Assembly (NCBI GenBank): GCA_027946365.1
Contig: JAPEUQ010000018.1
Location: 310,001 to 374,000, forward strand
Length of the DNA stretch: 64,000 nucleotides
Direction of reading: 5' to 3'
DNA from: Kalmusia sp. IMI 367209
Taxonomy: Eukaryota > Ascomycota > Dothideomycetes > Pleosporales > Didymosphaeriaceae
Shown in pieces: positions 11,322-22,590 of the stretch. The stretch's first letter is position 1. Every line of letters starts with the position of its first letter. The notes below the pieces were generated by a model that was not told where the DNA came from, searched no databases, and saw only the letters and a program-made list of their open reading frames with translations. The position numbers were made by a program, and so were the translations under genes.

Positions 11322-13411
11322 CTATCGCTTCTTCTTGGTCTTGTCTACAACCTCAAACCAATTTTTGTGTACACCCCTTTTCTCCAACGCTTTAATGATG
11401 GCATCCTTCTGCGGCCCTTGCACCATCACCTCCATCACGGGGTTCTTTGGGCTGCTACCTTGAAGTCGGTCCACGCTCGTGCTACCGGCGCAAGTCTTCC
11501 GCAATTCATCGGCGAGCGGCTGTGGTGCGATATGGTAAGCCTCAACACCACTTACTTTGGTGACCGTTTTATTCCCGCTGCGGGTTTCCATAAGGATTTG
11601 AATCTTAGGAGGGGCACCAGCCTTCGGTTTGGAGTCGGCAATATCCTCATCGTTACGAAGGATGGCGTGGAAAGGCGACGCAGCTGCGACTATGCGCTCA
11701 GCAAGAGCATCGCGAGGGATCACACCAGACGCGAGTGCTGCATTGTCTGCGGCCGTTGAACCTAGGCACGAGTCTGCGAGCTGAGGGTTGATCTTAATGA
11801 GTCGCTTGTTCTTCTCTGAGACGAGATTTTCGGCTTCTATGTAGGTTGCCAGGATCTGCTTGAGTTCCGAGGGCGTGTACAGGCCACGGGGATCGGCCTT
11901 GGACGCTTGAAATATCGGGGCCAGCTTCTCTTTTGGTCGAAGCAGAGAGACCAGCTTGAGCTTCTGTCCAACAGACGACTCGGCGGATAACGGCGCAGCG
12001 GGCTTGCCGTTTGTATTTGATGATGCCGGAGCATCTTTCTTCGGCAACCGATACGGCACGAAAGCCTGTACATGGCGGTCGCTGAAGTCAATATCCAATA
12101 TCACTGTTTCGTTACCGGTTTGGTCCTTGGACTTGATAATTTGCTGCTTGTCCAGGTACTTAATGAACTTCCGTATGTTCTTCCAACTTGTCTTTTTGAT
12201 TTGTAAAGATGTAGTTCTAGCGGGTGTATAAGTTGGTAAAAAGGGTTGAACGAGGAGAGACATGACTTTTGACTGTGAAAGCGGAAAGTCCAGGCCGAAG
12301 GTGGGGTGAGCTTTGTTGTGATCCATGTGGTAGCGTACACCGTACAGAAAAGCATCCCGAAACGCGTCATCGATTTCTATTCGCAATTAGCGGTGTGTGG
12401 TAGACCTCAGAGCCTGTGAGATATGTCTTACCTTTTTGGGACAGTTCCTTGTCGTCTACCACCTCGACTGCATCCTTGAACGACGGTGCATCCTCGCCGT
12501 CGAGCCCCTGTGCCTTCTCGGCCTCTGATCGCTCGGTAGTGTCCGCAATTAGCGCAATGCCCCCTTCCTGGTCATTTTGGAGATCTATGTCGGCAGTCTG
12601 CGCTGCCAATGTCGCATCCTCGCGCTCATCATCCCATCCCTGCAGGACATCTGGCGGTTCGGAGCCCGGCCTACCGGCCGGGTTCCATGACCACAATTCG
12701 TCTCCAGCCCAATGAAATGTCGATACAGCATGGCCCTTCATTCCCTGCACATTTCCAAGAGAGCTAACGTCGATCTCGCATGTGCCGACCGCCATCGGCA
12801 CTGTAGGTGCCTCCAGGCTTGCAATAGCGACTACTGCACCCTTGATCGCCGCTTTGGGAAATGGTGGGCCTCGTTGTAGTCCCGGAGTCATTAGATCTGC
12901 ACCTCCCTGCAGTTTCTCAACGACAAAAGAGGGTGTATAGAGCAGTGGTACGATTCGGGGGTTATGCCACAGCGTGTACACTACGAGAGTGTTAGCAAGC
13001 GTGTAAATGCCCGTTATGCATGCTACGTGCCGGTCGGATACATCTTGTCGCCAACCTTGGCCCACAGTATCCTCTGCTCGTCCCCAGTTCCCTCATGGCT
13101 ACCAACATATATCGTGCCTGATACTTGCTTCAGGTCGGGACCGGCGGTGGTCGTGAAGCGCGCTGAGAGTGCGTTCTCGGGGAGTATCGACTTCCGCAGA
13201 GCTGTGAGACCAGCGGTAGAAGCGACCTTGTCTTCTGGGTCTACAGTTGCATCCGTAGGCACCTCGAGGCCAAAGTCGGCGATGATCTGGTCTGCAAGTC
13301 TGCGGCGTTCCGAAGACTTGAGCGGGCTGAGGGGTTTGATCTATCGGAAAATGAGCTTGCAGGGCGACAGTAGAGCAAGAGGCGACATACACTAGGCTTC
13401 TTCTTGAACAT
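11322..13411 (-). CDS. TMA64: Translation machinery-associated protein Tma64 / eIF2D (ligatin)
   Basis: Four exons, 13391-13411, 13031-13340, 12432-12980 and 11322-12376, sum to 1935 nt and encode 644 residues. The N-terminus MFKKKPS-IKPLSPLKSSERRR and the following region form the DUF1947/PUA module, with YPTVYTLWHNPRIVP across the exon 2/3 junction as the conserved PUA segment. The middle has the winged-helix/SWIB-like region (about 290-470, including EIDDAFRDAFLYG). The last about 85 residues are the SUI1/eIF1 domain (KIQILMETRSGNKTVTKVSG ... KNWFEVVDK). eIF2D/Tma64 recycles post-termination 40S subunits by removing deacylated tRNA and mRNA, and can deliver initiator tRNA without GTP. Intron 2 (12981-13030) must start with GC, not GT, to keep the frame and the conserved YPTVYTLW; it has a perfect GCTAAC branch site. 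Confidence 0.92.
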
Positions 13412-14029
13412 TTTGTAAACGCGACACAGATCTAGTTGCTTGGGTATAATATTGCAGTATCTCGTGGCGCTTTGCAGTTTATTTTATGCTATTCGTACTC
13501 TCCCCGCGCTGAAGTCATTGCCTAGCTCAAAGAGGCTAGCGCGGGGCTCACTGTATGAGTCTATCTCACTCATGGTGAGCTTTAGCCTCACAGAAAGTTT
13601 GTCCGATATTGGCTGCCTACTTGTGGACTTTGTCATAGGCGCGGAGAGCCTTGTGTCTAGAAAAAATAGAAGATGAAATGATTGCTTGCACGTGCGGAGC
13701 CCCGAGCAACACCAAAGAACTCCTTCCAACACTTTAAATCGACAGCAGTGTTTGAAAAGAGCAGAGAATTGGCTTGCGACAAATATATTTTCAAGCCTTC
13801 TTAGCACTGCCGAAAGGGGTAGAATTGCAATCTTTCGTTGAAGTCCGCATGCAGGATCCCGTGCGCCAAGCCGCTTACCTAACACGGGATGATTGGCGAC
13901 GCGTCGCGCTCAACTTCCACGCGTCTGTCTGTATCCTAAGAGCACCATTGCCGTCATATCGATCGTCAATTCTCTAAGATTCGTTGATATATTCATTGGA
14001 GCCAAAGTTGTCCATTTTCGCCCGAAAGA
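13412..14029. promoter_or_regulatory. Shared divergent promoter region of TMA64 and RNH201
   Basis: 618 bp separate the two divergent start codons. Both genes act in basic nucleic-acid metabolism, so one bidirectional promoter is plausible (inference). No clear TATA box or defined operator is visible. Confidence 0.4.
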
Positions 14030-15118
14030 ATGGTAGACCCGTGCGAGGACGTCCAGATGGACACGCAGGAGATTGAGCAGGAGACTCCGGCGCCAGGCGT
14101 GTTCAAGGCGCCCTCAGTTCATAGCCCCAACATATGGGCGGGAAAGTCCTACTCCCACTTCTCGCCCATTCCATCGCAAATCGCAGAAGACATGGGGAAA
14201 GAGGTCGTCTTGGGTATCGACGAAGCTGGCCGCGGCCCAGTTTTAGGTACGTCGCTAGCGCTACCGTTCTACTTGTTACTTACAGTCGCAGGTCCGATGG
14301 TCTACGCACTTCTCTACCTGCCTCTTGAGCTGCAGCAGAGTCTTTTGGCTGAAACACACCACTTTGACGACTCCAAAGTCCTGACTCCGGAGGTGCGCTC
14401 TAACCTGATGCGGAAGCTTTGCACGAGGGATACAGACCTCCACGCGGCATGTGGCTGGGCAACGCGCCTGTTGTCCGCCCGCGACATCTCCGCGCATATG
14501 CTTGCCCCATCGCAGTACAATCTCAACGCTCAGGCCATGGATGCCACTATCGACCTCATCAAAGAGGTCATGGCTCAGGGTGTCAACGTGAAAGAAATAT
14601 ACATTGACACCATCGGGAAACCCGAAGTGTACCAGAGAAAGCTCGAGAGGATATGGCCGACGGTGCGAATCACAGTTGCTAAGAAGGCCGATAGCCTGTA
14701 TCCCGTGGTGAGTGCCGCTTCGGTGTGCGCCAAAGTCACCCGAGATGCAGCGCTCGAAGTGAGTTATGAGCCTTACCAAGTCGCCGCGGATAACGGAGCT
14801 GTCAACGAGGAGTCAAGTAAGGGAGGTGAGGTCGTATGGGGATCGGGCTATCCATCAGATGCCCGCACGACCACGTGGCTGAAGCAAAATATGGATCCCG
14901 TCTTCGGTTGGGGAAACGCGTGTCGCTACTCGTGGGGCACAGCCAAAGAGTTGCTGGAAGGCAAGACCGCAGATGTGAAAGTCGAGTGGCCTGTTGACGA
15001 CGACGGAAATGGCGACATGCGCATGACGGATTTCTTTGCGTCGAGGGACGAGGCTGGGGGTGATGAGCTCGTCGATTGGTTCGGCAAGCGAGTAACGGAG
15101 GAAATGGAGGTCTTCTAA
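14030..15118 (+). CDS. RNH201: Ribonuclease H2 catalytic subunit A
   Basis: Two exons, 14030-14246 and 14292-15118, encode 347 residues. Splicing restores the invariant GIDEAGRGPVLGPMVYA motif (Asp64, Glu65), split by the 45-nt intron. Further catalytic acids are Asp178 in YIDTIG and Asp206 in KKADSLYP, followed by SAASVCAKVTRD and the typical GSGYPSD...W ... FGWGNACRYSW. RNase H2 removes single ribonucleotides and RNA-DNA hybrids from the genome, in complex with two non-catalytic subunits. The intron is 15 codons long and lacks a stop, so an unspliced transcript would give a 362-residue protein with an insert right after GPVLG, probably inactive. The C-terminal MTDFFASRDE resembles the PIP-like 'DFF' motifs found in some RNase H2 subunits (inference). 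Confidence 0.93.
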   Translation: MVDPCEDVQMDTQEIEQETPAPGVFKAPSVHSPNIWAGKSYSHFSPIPSQIAEDMGKEVVLGIDEAGRGPVLGTSLALPFYLLLTVAGPMVYALLYLPLELQQSLLAETHHFDDSKVLTPEVRSNLMRKLCTRDTDLHAACGWATRLLSARDISAHMLAPSQYNLNAQAMDATIDLIKEVMAQGVNVKEIYIDTIGKPEVYQRKLERIWPTVRITVAKKADSLYPVVSAASVCAKVTRDAALEVSYEPYQVAADNGAVNEESSKGGEVVWGSGYPSDARTTTWLKQNMDPVFGWGNACRYSWGTAKELLEGKTADVKVEWPVDDDGNGDMRMTDFFASRDEAGGDELVDWFGKRVTEEMEVF

Positions 15119-15784
15119 ATGCATCTACAGGCCTGCTAACGCCTCTCTAAATCATTCGCTTCCCTCTTACGGTCACCTCGCCAGAAAACAGCAAAAGCCA
15201 AGGCTGATCAGTACAGGGCGCTAGGCTTTGCAAAAGGCCATTGGGAAAAGATGACGGTGTAGGAACAACGTGCATGGCCCACGGAATCCGGTCGTTAGTC
15301 ACCGGGCTCCTACTCCGACGCTCTGACCACCCAACGCCAACGCCATCCCCAGATCGCCTATTCTCAACATCCCATGTCGATGTCGGGAAACAAAAGTACC
15401 TTGCAGGGCGATCGCTTTTAAACAATGTCGCTTCCCTTCGGCTGCTGACCCTGCAGTATCACAAGGTGCATCGTCTTACTTTTTCTTTAAATCCGCCCTG
15501 CATCTTTCTATCGCACACTTTCTGGCGTCCAGCATTTAGCGTCATTGTAACAATTGTCCGTCCAGCATTTTTAGGTCGAACCCCTCATCCTAGACGCGCA
15601 CGTTCTCCACAGGGTTGGCATACGACCTAGGCTAACACAGCCTCGCGGTACTTGTACAACTTTCCGCTTTCGACCATCAGCACGGCCTACACCACGTTAC
15701 ATATAATAGAAGGCATCGAACTCTTGGGTTCATTAGAGCTACAGCCCACAGCACTACCACTAGCTCGAATTAACCAACACCATC
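15119..15784. other. Intergenic region
   Basis: Pyrimidine-rich sequence preceding the next plus-strand gene, plausible 5' leader and promoter. No gene supported. Confidence 0.45.
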
Positions 15785-17083
15785 ATGTGCATCATCATTC
15801 CCATCGATCATACTCCGTGCGCGCACACCGTCGCTATATGGCAACATTGCGCCAACGCACCCCGCTCTGTGTTCGGCCATAAACCGTGCTCCCACATTCG
15901 ACAACATGGCCGCCCAATCATCACCAGGAAATTATGTCACAACTGCGGCGGTCCTAGATTCTTCGCTCGAAGGGGAGGCATTGCTGCGCGCGGCAGCGGC
16001 AGCTCAGGTCTAGGCGAGGTCAAGGAACAAAAGGAAGAGCAGAGTGAACAGTACGACTCAGGATATCAGAGTGATATTATACCGGAGGCGGATGAGGATG
16101 CTGAATATGACGACCCTTCGTTATCGCCGCGACAACCCGCAGCGCCAACGAGGAGGTGGTTCGCAAGACAACGTTCGTCAAACATTCCTCGATCTTCTGG
16201 CCAAAACTCTAACTGGAGACCGAACCTTAAGCGTGATCTCAGCGAGAGCTCATCCGTTTCTTCCATTCCGTCATCGCGCCGTACATCGATCGATTTCGCC
16301 GTTTCTAAGTTCGACGACGAGAGCAACCACTCATTTCGGGCCCAGCTGTCTTCCAGCGACTTGAACAGACTCGAGCAATCCCTAGCGCCGATTCTACGCA
16401 GCCCATCGCCTCGTCGCAAGGGTTCAACACTCTTGCATCCTTCTCCGCCGCCAGCGGAAACTTTTGAGAGTCTACAGCGTGCCTCCGCTATTTCGATTCA
16501 AGATCTTACACCTCCGGCCACTCCGCCTCAGCGCCCCGGACCGCCAAAGCGACAAAGCTCGACATTACTTCATCCGTCATCTCCCGAGCTACGACCTGTC
16601 TCCGATCTCCCGGAGGATATAGGCTATCCTTTCACATTTTCTCTGCCTGCACCTGTCACCACACCGCCAATTTTATCACCCACACCGACATCCGTGCCTG
16701 CATTCTACCAACCCGGCGCACCTCCTCGTAAGAACAGCACCCTCCTCCATCCGTCTCCGCCAAACGATGAGCCAACCTCGGACCCATTTTTTGTTCCCAC
16801 CAAAACGGTTATAAGCCTCCCACCCACGCCTCAGACAACGCCAACCCTCGGATGCTTCAAGCGCTGTCCCTCAGTCTTACACTCAGCGCTGTCAAAAAAC
16901 CAATGGGAAGAGCCGCTGCACTCATCACACTCCGACGCAGAATACGATTCCGACGATCAGTCCGACGAGGCCGATACCGAGTCCGCTCACGGTAACTCCA
17001 TTATGGTGGCGCGGACAGGACGCACGGGGCGCGCAAGCAGAATTTCCTTCCACGGTAATCAGCTGCGCATTCTGCAAGATTAG
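15785..17083 (+). CDS. Disordered protein with Cys/His-rich N-terminus and STLLHPS repeats
   Basis: A single-exon protein of 432 residues. The first about 55 residues hold regularly spaced Cys and His (Cys2, His9, Cys12, His14, His21, Cys22, Cys35, His37, Cys51, Cys54), a pattern often seen at the start of small unannotated fungal proteins and likely to bind zinc (inference). The remainder is Ser/Pro-rich and disordered. It contains three copies of a short motif, basic residues followed by STLLHPS, at about residues 217, 263 and 319, plus similar spacing of 'PPxTPP' segments; these look like docking motifs for a partner or kinase. The C-terminus is acidic (DAEYDSDDQSDEADTES) and ends with a basic stretch (RTGRTGRASRISFHG). 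I do not recognise the family and assign no function. Confidence 0.75.
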   Translation: MCIIIPIDHTPCAHTVAIWQHCANAPRSVFGHKPCSHIRQHGRPIITRKLCHNCGGPRFFARRGGIAARGSGSSGLGEVKEQKEEQSEQYDSGYQSDIIPEADEDAEYDDPSLSPRQPAAPTRRWFARQRSSNIPRSSGQNSNWRPNLKRDLSESSSVSSIPSSRRTSIDFAVSKFDDESNHSFRAQLSSSDLNRLEQSLAPILRSPSPRRKGSTLLHPSPPPAETFESLQRASAISIQDLTPPATPPQRPGPPKRQSSTLLHPSSPELRPVSDLPEDIGYPFTFSLPAPVTTPPILSPTPTSVPAFYQPGAPPRKNSTLLHPSPPNDEPTSDPFFVPTKTVISLPPTPQTTPTLGCFKRCPSVLHSALSKNQWEEPLHSSHSDAEYDSDDQSDEADTESAHGNSIMVARTGRTGRASRISFHGNQLRILQD

Positions 17084-18334
17084 CGTCTTGCAGCCACAGG
17101 ACCCTGCCGCGAGATGATCCAGAGTCACGACATGAAGTTGGTTGGCGTTGGAGTAGTGTTGGTTTAGATGCGCGATACGCGAGGTAAACTGCCAGATGGA
17201 GCGCGCGGGTGGGGATTGGCCAAGGCTACGCTAGGCTACAGGACCCAGGGGCTGCGCAAGCCTCAAACTTGAACCCCGAGATCGACCTGCGCGCTCGCCA
17301 AATTTCTTATATGTCCTTGACCCAAGGTGTCGTGGCTGGTCATCCAAGCGGTCAGTCGGCGTCCGGAACTTTGTCTTGTTTTAAGATGCACAGATTGCAT
17401 AGCAGAGGCGCTCTTTCTCATGGGTTTTAAGCGACGGTGTTGCCGGTGCTGCCACTTTAGCTTTTTAGATTTTCGACACTATATATTAGCATTAAATTGT
17501 ACATAGAATCCGATGATTATGACTTGCATTACATACACGCGATTTCTCACCAACTACGCACGTGCTACGTTAGCCATAGGACAAGCACACTGTTGCAACA
17601 TTACCGACATCGTGGACTTACACCACGCTAACCGCATGGGGAACTATTGCGTCGAGCCTACATCAGCACCGACTTCGCCAGGCCTACGTACCCCACAAAT
17701 TAGACCTGGCGGAAATATACCTACAGAGCCACCAACATACAACAACAACATCTTGTACATATGCAGGGTCCAGCAAGGACGCAGAGAAATGCAGGGTCCA
17801 GCGGTTCTCCACACGCGCTCGCAGTGGTTCCGTCGTTCAGGCGTATCCGCTAATCGGGTTGTATGCATTCCAACGGGGTTCTCCAACGTGCAGGAAATGT
17901 GTTCACCCTCACGCTTATCTGCATGTGCTTCGTCAAAGGTTTTTGCGCTAATGTTGTGAGGGTCAGGAGGTGCACCTTTCGGGCCTTTGGCAATGGTCTA
18001 GACGTGGTATCTGCTTCCTTTGGAGCGTCGGTTTGATGGATGCGTGAGGCTTTTGAGTACCTGCAAATCATCGATTTGTATTGGAGCATGATAGAATGGG
18101 ATTGCAGAGCTTGAATAAACCTAAATTAGAATATTGTGGAAGCCTGAAAGATTGTGTTGTCGATAACTATTCCTAATGCGCCGGAGCAAAGCCATGTATC
18201 ACCTCCAGCAAAAAGACACAACCCATCATCGGTCAGATAGAACTACTCGTGGAGCCTTTCTCACACCCAAGTGTTTCCAAGCCACCGTATGAACACCATA
18301 CGCCTGGATCGTAGAAGACGTCATATCTAATATA
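17084..18334. other. Intergenic region
   Basis: No supported gene. A 14-base direct repeat, ATGCAGGGTCCAGC, occurs at about 17760 and 17789. The 148-codon plus-strand frame at 17513 has no recognisable feature. Confidence 0.45.
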
Positions 18335-18781
18335 TCACCTAGACTGTTTGATCTGGATCTTCAGAAGCTCAGCTAAAGTTAAAGTCAGCGTATGTACGAA
18401 TACCGAGAGTTGCGCCGAACGCTCATACGTACTCCGCAATACCGCCAGCATCGCATCGCCAGCCACCACCGGGTCGAACCTAGGATACTTGGCCGCCTCC
18501 TCCTCGACATTGTGCTGCATGTTATCCAGCCTCCAGCACAGCTCTGCGTCATCGCTCTTGCCTATGCCAAGCTCCCCACGCGCTGCGTTCGCGGTGCCGC
18601 CTGGCTTGGCTGCCTTGGGATCGAGCATTTTGAGGTGCGCGATCTTAGTGTTGAGCGTGGCGATGCAGACGTTGTAGACGTCGGCGTTGGGGATATTGGC
18701 TTTGGCAAGGGAGAGGTCGCGCCGCTTTTCGAGGCGGGCGACGGAGGCGCGATATTTGGTGATGTATTCTTGGTTGGACAT
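18335..18781 (-). CDS. Small helical hypothetical protein
   Basis: A 148-residue open frame starting with a good ATG (MSNQEYITKYRASVARLEKRRD). It is predicted by eye to be largely helical with an amphipathic N-terminal coiled coil (residues about 8-50, heptad-like Leu/Ile spacing) and a C-terminal helix (about 110-145, LSVFVHTLTLTLAELLKIQI). Overlapping frames on the plus strand are of similar length but less protein-like. No family is recognised. It may end in a short additional exon; nothing decides this. Confidence 0.5.
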   Translation of the reverse strand: MSNQEYITKYRASVARLEKRRDLSLAKANIPNADVYNVCIATLNTKIAHLKMLDPKAAKPGGTANAARGELGIGKSDDAELCWRLDNMQHNVEEEAAKYPRFDPVVAGDAMLAVLRSTYERSAQLSVFVHTLTLTLAELLKIQIKQSR

Positions 18782-20189
18782 TGTTGATTGTGGTCAGCTG
18801 ATCGATTCAATAAGGTTTAGTATTTCGTGAGTTGAAAGAGGTGAGGTCGAATGCTGTGTTACTCGTGATGCATTGCAGCTGGTGGGCTTATATCTTAAGT
18901 AGGGTGACGAGAAAAAAAAACAAAGCTAGTCCGAAAAGAAAAAAAAAAGAAATCAGAGTGAAGCAATGTATAAGTTGTAGGCTTGATTATACAGGTTATT
19001 TAAGGTCAGGTGCGGCGCGTTTCGAGGGTGGCTGGCGTGATTCACGTTCGTGATAGATTCATAGCGCCACAGGTCGTTCACTTATGTTTTAGAAGACCCT
19101 GTATTTGTTGCTAGTCGTGACATGCTTAATTTTGGCCGTCTACCGTTCGAAATATCCCAGATTCGCCATGTCTTATTCGGTGGCAGCATTGAAGTCTGCT
19201 GAGACAGGCCTATGGTGCATTTCACAATCTATCATACCTCCATCCAAGATAGCAAATACAAATATTTCACTGATTCAACGTCTGTCAGCAAGCAACTTAT
19301 GGCCAAGTTGGTAAATCAATAGTAAAGCGGTATTAAACTAATCTCATTAGAGAAACACACATCAGCTAGAAGAGAGGACATATCATCATCCAATTGTCTT
19401 GACGCGTAAGGACCTCCACTATGCCTACAGCCAGTTCATACAATTCAGGTGCCATAATTACCTCCAAAATAATCCTTCATGACCTCATTAGAAGCCCATT
19501 CCCAACCGCATGGAACTCATCCACCACGTGTTTCTCAGAAACAAAAGCCTAGAGACGAAATACCAGCCTTGAGGCTCTCAATACAGTCAAAGTAGATTGT
19601 TTTACCGAAGACCAGAGATTCGTGCAGAAACTGACACAAGGTAATGCTGCGGTGGTACTTCGTGATCCTATTTTCATTAATCGTGTTTGGCCTGCCGTCG
19701 GCGGTGCTGGCTCGGGGGTTGAGCGTCTCGAAGTGCATATCGCAGAACCCATGATATTCTTGACAAAACGGTCGATAGCGAAATGCCGACAGTGCCTGTA
19801 AAAGACGCTTCACCTGAACCAAAAAGTGCCACTGCCAAAAGGGCACACATGGTGAATACTACATTCTGAATAGCTGCAGTTGGCTCCTTCCTTTGGACTA
19901 ACACGAGCTCGGCTAGATCATGCTATAAACGATGATAAAGTTGTGCGTTCCAGTATTCTTGCAAAAGTTGAAAATGGTACCTGCGTACCGGGAAACGTAA
20001 TCACTAGCGAATCGATTTCTCTCTCATGCAAGTCTTCTACGTATAGTTTAAACACGATATCAAGAAAGAAGCGCCTCTATATCGAACCTTCACGCTCAGT
20101 CGCGACAGACTTTGATAACACAGACATACTCAAGACCATGTTGTACCAGAGTCTCACGTATTCTATGTAGATCACGAAATCCTACCACA
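18782..20189. other. Gene-poor, A-rich stretch
   Basis: Includes poly-A runs at 18910-18950. Minus-strand frames between 19535 and 19904 in two registers look like pieces of one coding sequence but match nothing I know. No intact gene. Confidence 0.4.
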
Positions 20190-20525
20190 AGCCGTCATCT
20201 GCACCCAAGCCGCCAGACCCCAACCCAAGTCTCAGCCTTACCAAGCGCACGCGCGTCCTGCAGGTACGTCGTGTCCTCCCTTCGATCGGAGAAGCAGTGG
20301 GCTATGCAAGCGCGGGAATCCAACTCGGGGCTGAGGCGTGGGGGCATCGGGGATATGATATCATCTCACTTCCGCCTCGTGCATGTGTCTTGAATCTAGG
20401 CGAGGAATGTACACTGGAAGCGCAAGATGAGTGTAGCATGATCGATGTCTTGTTGCTGAGACGCTTTGTGTGCAGCCGGGATGGGAATAGTGAAACAGGG
20501 TTGATATACGTACAAAAAGCCTTGT
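20190..20525 (+). pseudogene. Possible relic of an FAD-dependent monooxygenase
   Basis: The frame reads LSLTKRTRVLQV...PSIGEAVGYASAGIQLG and later DVLLLRRF..RDGNSETG. These resemble in order the second strand of the FAD-binding Rossmann fold, the GEVGAGIQLGPN motif and the LLRRY.DG segment of salicylate-hydroxylase-type enzymes. The glycine-rich GxGxxG start is missing upstream, the GAGIQ motif is altered by inserted residues, and the frame stops soon after, so it cannot encode an active enzyme. The resemblance is moderate and rests on pattern memory. Confidence 0.35.
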
Positions 20526-20937
20526 AACCACGTTTCTCCCTTCGAACCTCGTCTACTACAATACATTGCGCACACCGAATGAGTGCTGAAAGATAATAGG
20601 CTTGCAGATGTAATTTGATAAAATAGGACTGTAAGCTATGGTATATCCGCCCCGCTGATGAGCGCATTGCCCTCGACGAAAACGCCCCGACGTTCTATTT
20701 TGTCCCAAACAGATAACATCATTTTCGTGTGCCACGCGCCTTGAACGCCTGCAGTTTCCGATTCGTGCCATATATCTCGAAATAAATAGCCCGCCCCACC
20801 GACTCTGACCACGTAGCCCTCTATCATACATGAGAGGACCTGAGTCTCTCTCGCGCCACGCCTAGAAGCACTGCCGTCGCTTTATTCCTGTTCTGGTATC
20901 GTTGATACGCAAGATACTTTTGAAGACGCTGGAGCTC
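20526..20937. other. Intergenic, 3' region of ERD2
   Basis: Short overlapping frames on the minus strand only. Nothing else seen. Confidence 0.45.
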
Positions 20938-21850
20938 CTACACCGGTAGGTTGAACTTCTTGCCTTGAATAACCCTGTTTGCGCGTTAACAAATGTGTTG
21001 TCCATGGTCATATCAGGAACGCACTTAGTGTAGTAGATCCAGAAGAAGTCGGAGTACAGAATAGTCTGGACAATACCAGCGATGACGGCGATGGGGTCGA
21101 AGAAGCGCGGCACTTCGAAGAAGTACCTGTAGATCCAGTTGGGGATGTACAGTGCACGGTATGCGCCAAGCGCGAACAAGTAGTGGGTGGTGATCGTTTC
21201 CGCCTCGCCAGTTCTTTGGAGCATGAAGAGCTGTGGTAGAATTGCGACTGATTCAAGCCAGATGGAGAAAGCCCAGAGTATCTATGCCCACCGTCAGCGC
21301 CGCTCGGGTTTAGGCAGCCACTAATACCCACCTCTGTGAAGTTGTACTTGTACGGGAATAGGATCGCTAATATCGCGCTGGCACCTATGAGGTATTGCAC
21401 CTTGAAAGTATCAAGATTCGGGTCGTGCGTCGGCTTATAGTCGTTGAGCATGAGGTAGACTGTGTACGAGGCGGAACTAATGAAAATGATCTTGAAAATG
21501 GTATTGTAGAGCGACTTGGGCTCGTAGAATGTCCAAAGAAGGTCGACGTATCGCGTGACGTATACGATGAGATAGAGGAATTGTGATTTAAACGAGATGC
21601 CGGACGCGCTCTGCTGCTGTTAGTCTATGCGCTCGGGGTTGGCGGCGGATTACGGGCGTACGCTCGACGTTTTCATCTTCTGCAGTAGTATCAAGATGGA
21701 CAGGAGATGGGAAAGATCCCCTACAAGTCAATAGTCAGCATGCGCCCGCAATTGCCAGTGACTTCCAGCCAGCGGAAGAGCCACTACGGCGTGTTTGCCG
21801 GATGGGAGGGATGTGTGATACGCACCTAGTAACCTGAAGAGATTCATCAT
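20938..21850 (-). CDS. ERD2: ER lumen protein-retaining receptor (K/HDEL receptor)
   Basis: Five exons, 21826-21850, 21662-21720, 21332-21610, 21025-21281 and 20938-20974, encode 218 residues with every junction in frame. The sequence starts [20 protein letters not shown], continues with the diagnostic [33 protein letters not shown], and ends [17 protein letters not shown], as in fungal Erd2. Seven membrane helices are expected. The receptor binds HDEL-type C-terminal tetrapeptides in the acidic Golgi and returns escaped chaperones to the ER through COPI vesicles. The last exon is only 37 nt and carries the cytoplasmic lysine motif (QGKK) needed for retrograde transport. Confidence 0.93.
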
Positions 21851-22590
21851 GGCGGCGCGCAGTCGTACCGCTTGGTTTTGTACACGATGCGGGCGGGAGA
21901 GTCGCTGAATGGGGAAGTGGAAGAACGTTGAAGGACTCGGAATGAAATGACACGTTTGGAGCTTGGAGGCTGCGCGTAAGTTGAGCTTAGATCCTTGCAT
22001 CGCCAAGAAAATCCCCTGTTGGTAGTTGCGACCATCGTCACTGCCTCGTACCTCACCCCGGCATAGTTCACGGACATGTTGTATATAAAAGACGTATGCT
22101 TCAATGAATTGAATGACGCAAGACTATTCCTTCAATTGCGCCCCGATTCTTTGCATTGCTGAGGAGGGCGTGGCTTGGTCGGAACTGGTGGTGACTTCCG
22201 CGGCGAATGGTTCACGCACGTTGGCTGATGAGCTCAAACAGCAAACGCTGATCTACGACGTTGCGCATCCCGAATCAACCTATACAAGAAGCTATTCCTA
22301 CACTACATCACCTAGTCAGAAAACCTAAGTTTAGCGACTGTATTCGTATGATCTATGTGTTGAATAACAAAAGTAGTGTGGGAAGTTGATTGTTGAGTTC
22401 TCGGGAGAGAAGCTACTATAATGGCTAGCTAACTGGCGTACATAATATAAAACAACTAGGGATGGTCCTGCTAGGTGTATGCGGAACTCCTTCCGCCCAT
22501 GCTATGTACCCTAGAGTAGTACAGTCTACAACTTGAAGGCTCCTGACCTGCACTACATAAGCGCCCCTCGTGCAAAGGATCACAACTTCA
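21851..22590. other. Intergenic region
   Basis: Promoter region of ERD2 on the left and 3' region of the ENGase gene on the right. No coding feature supported. Confidence 0.45.

Noticed and set aside
14276..14779. 167-codon frame antisense to RNH201
   Set aside because: It is the shadow of a strongly conserved gene on the other strand.
19535..19904. Overlapping minus-strand frames that look like a coding sequence with frameshifts
   Set aside because: No motif of any family could be recognised in any register; reported only as part of a gene-poor stretch.
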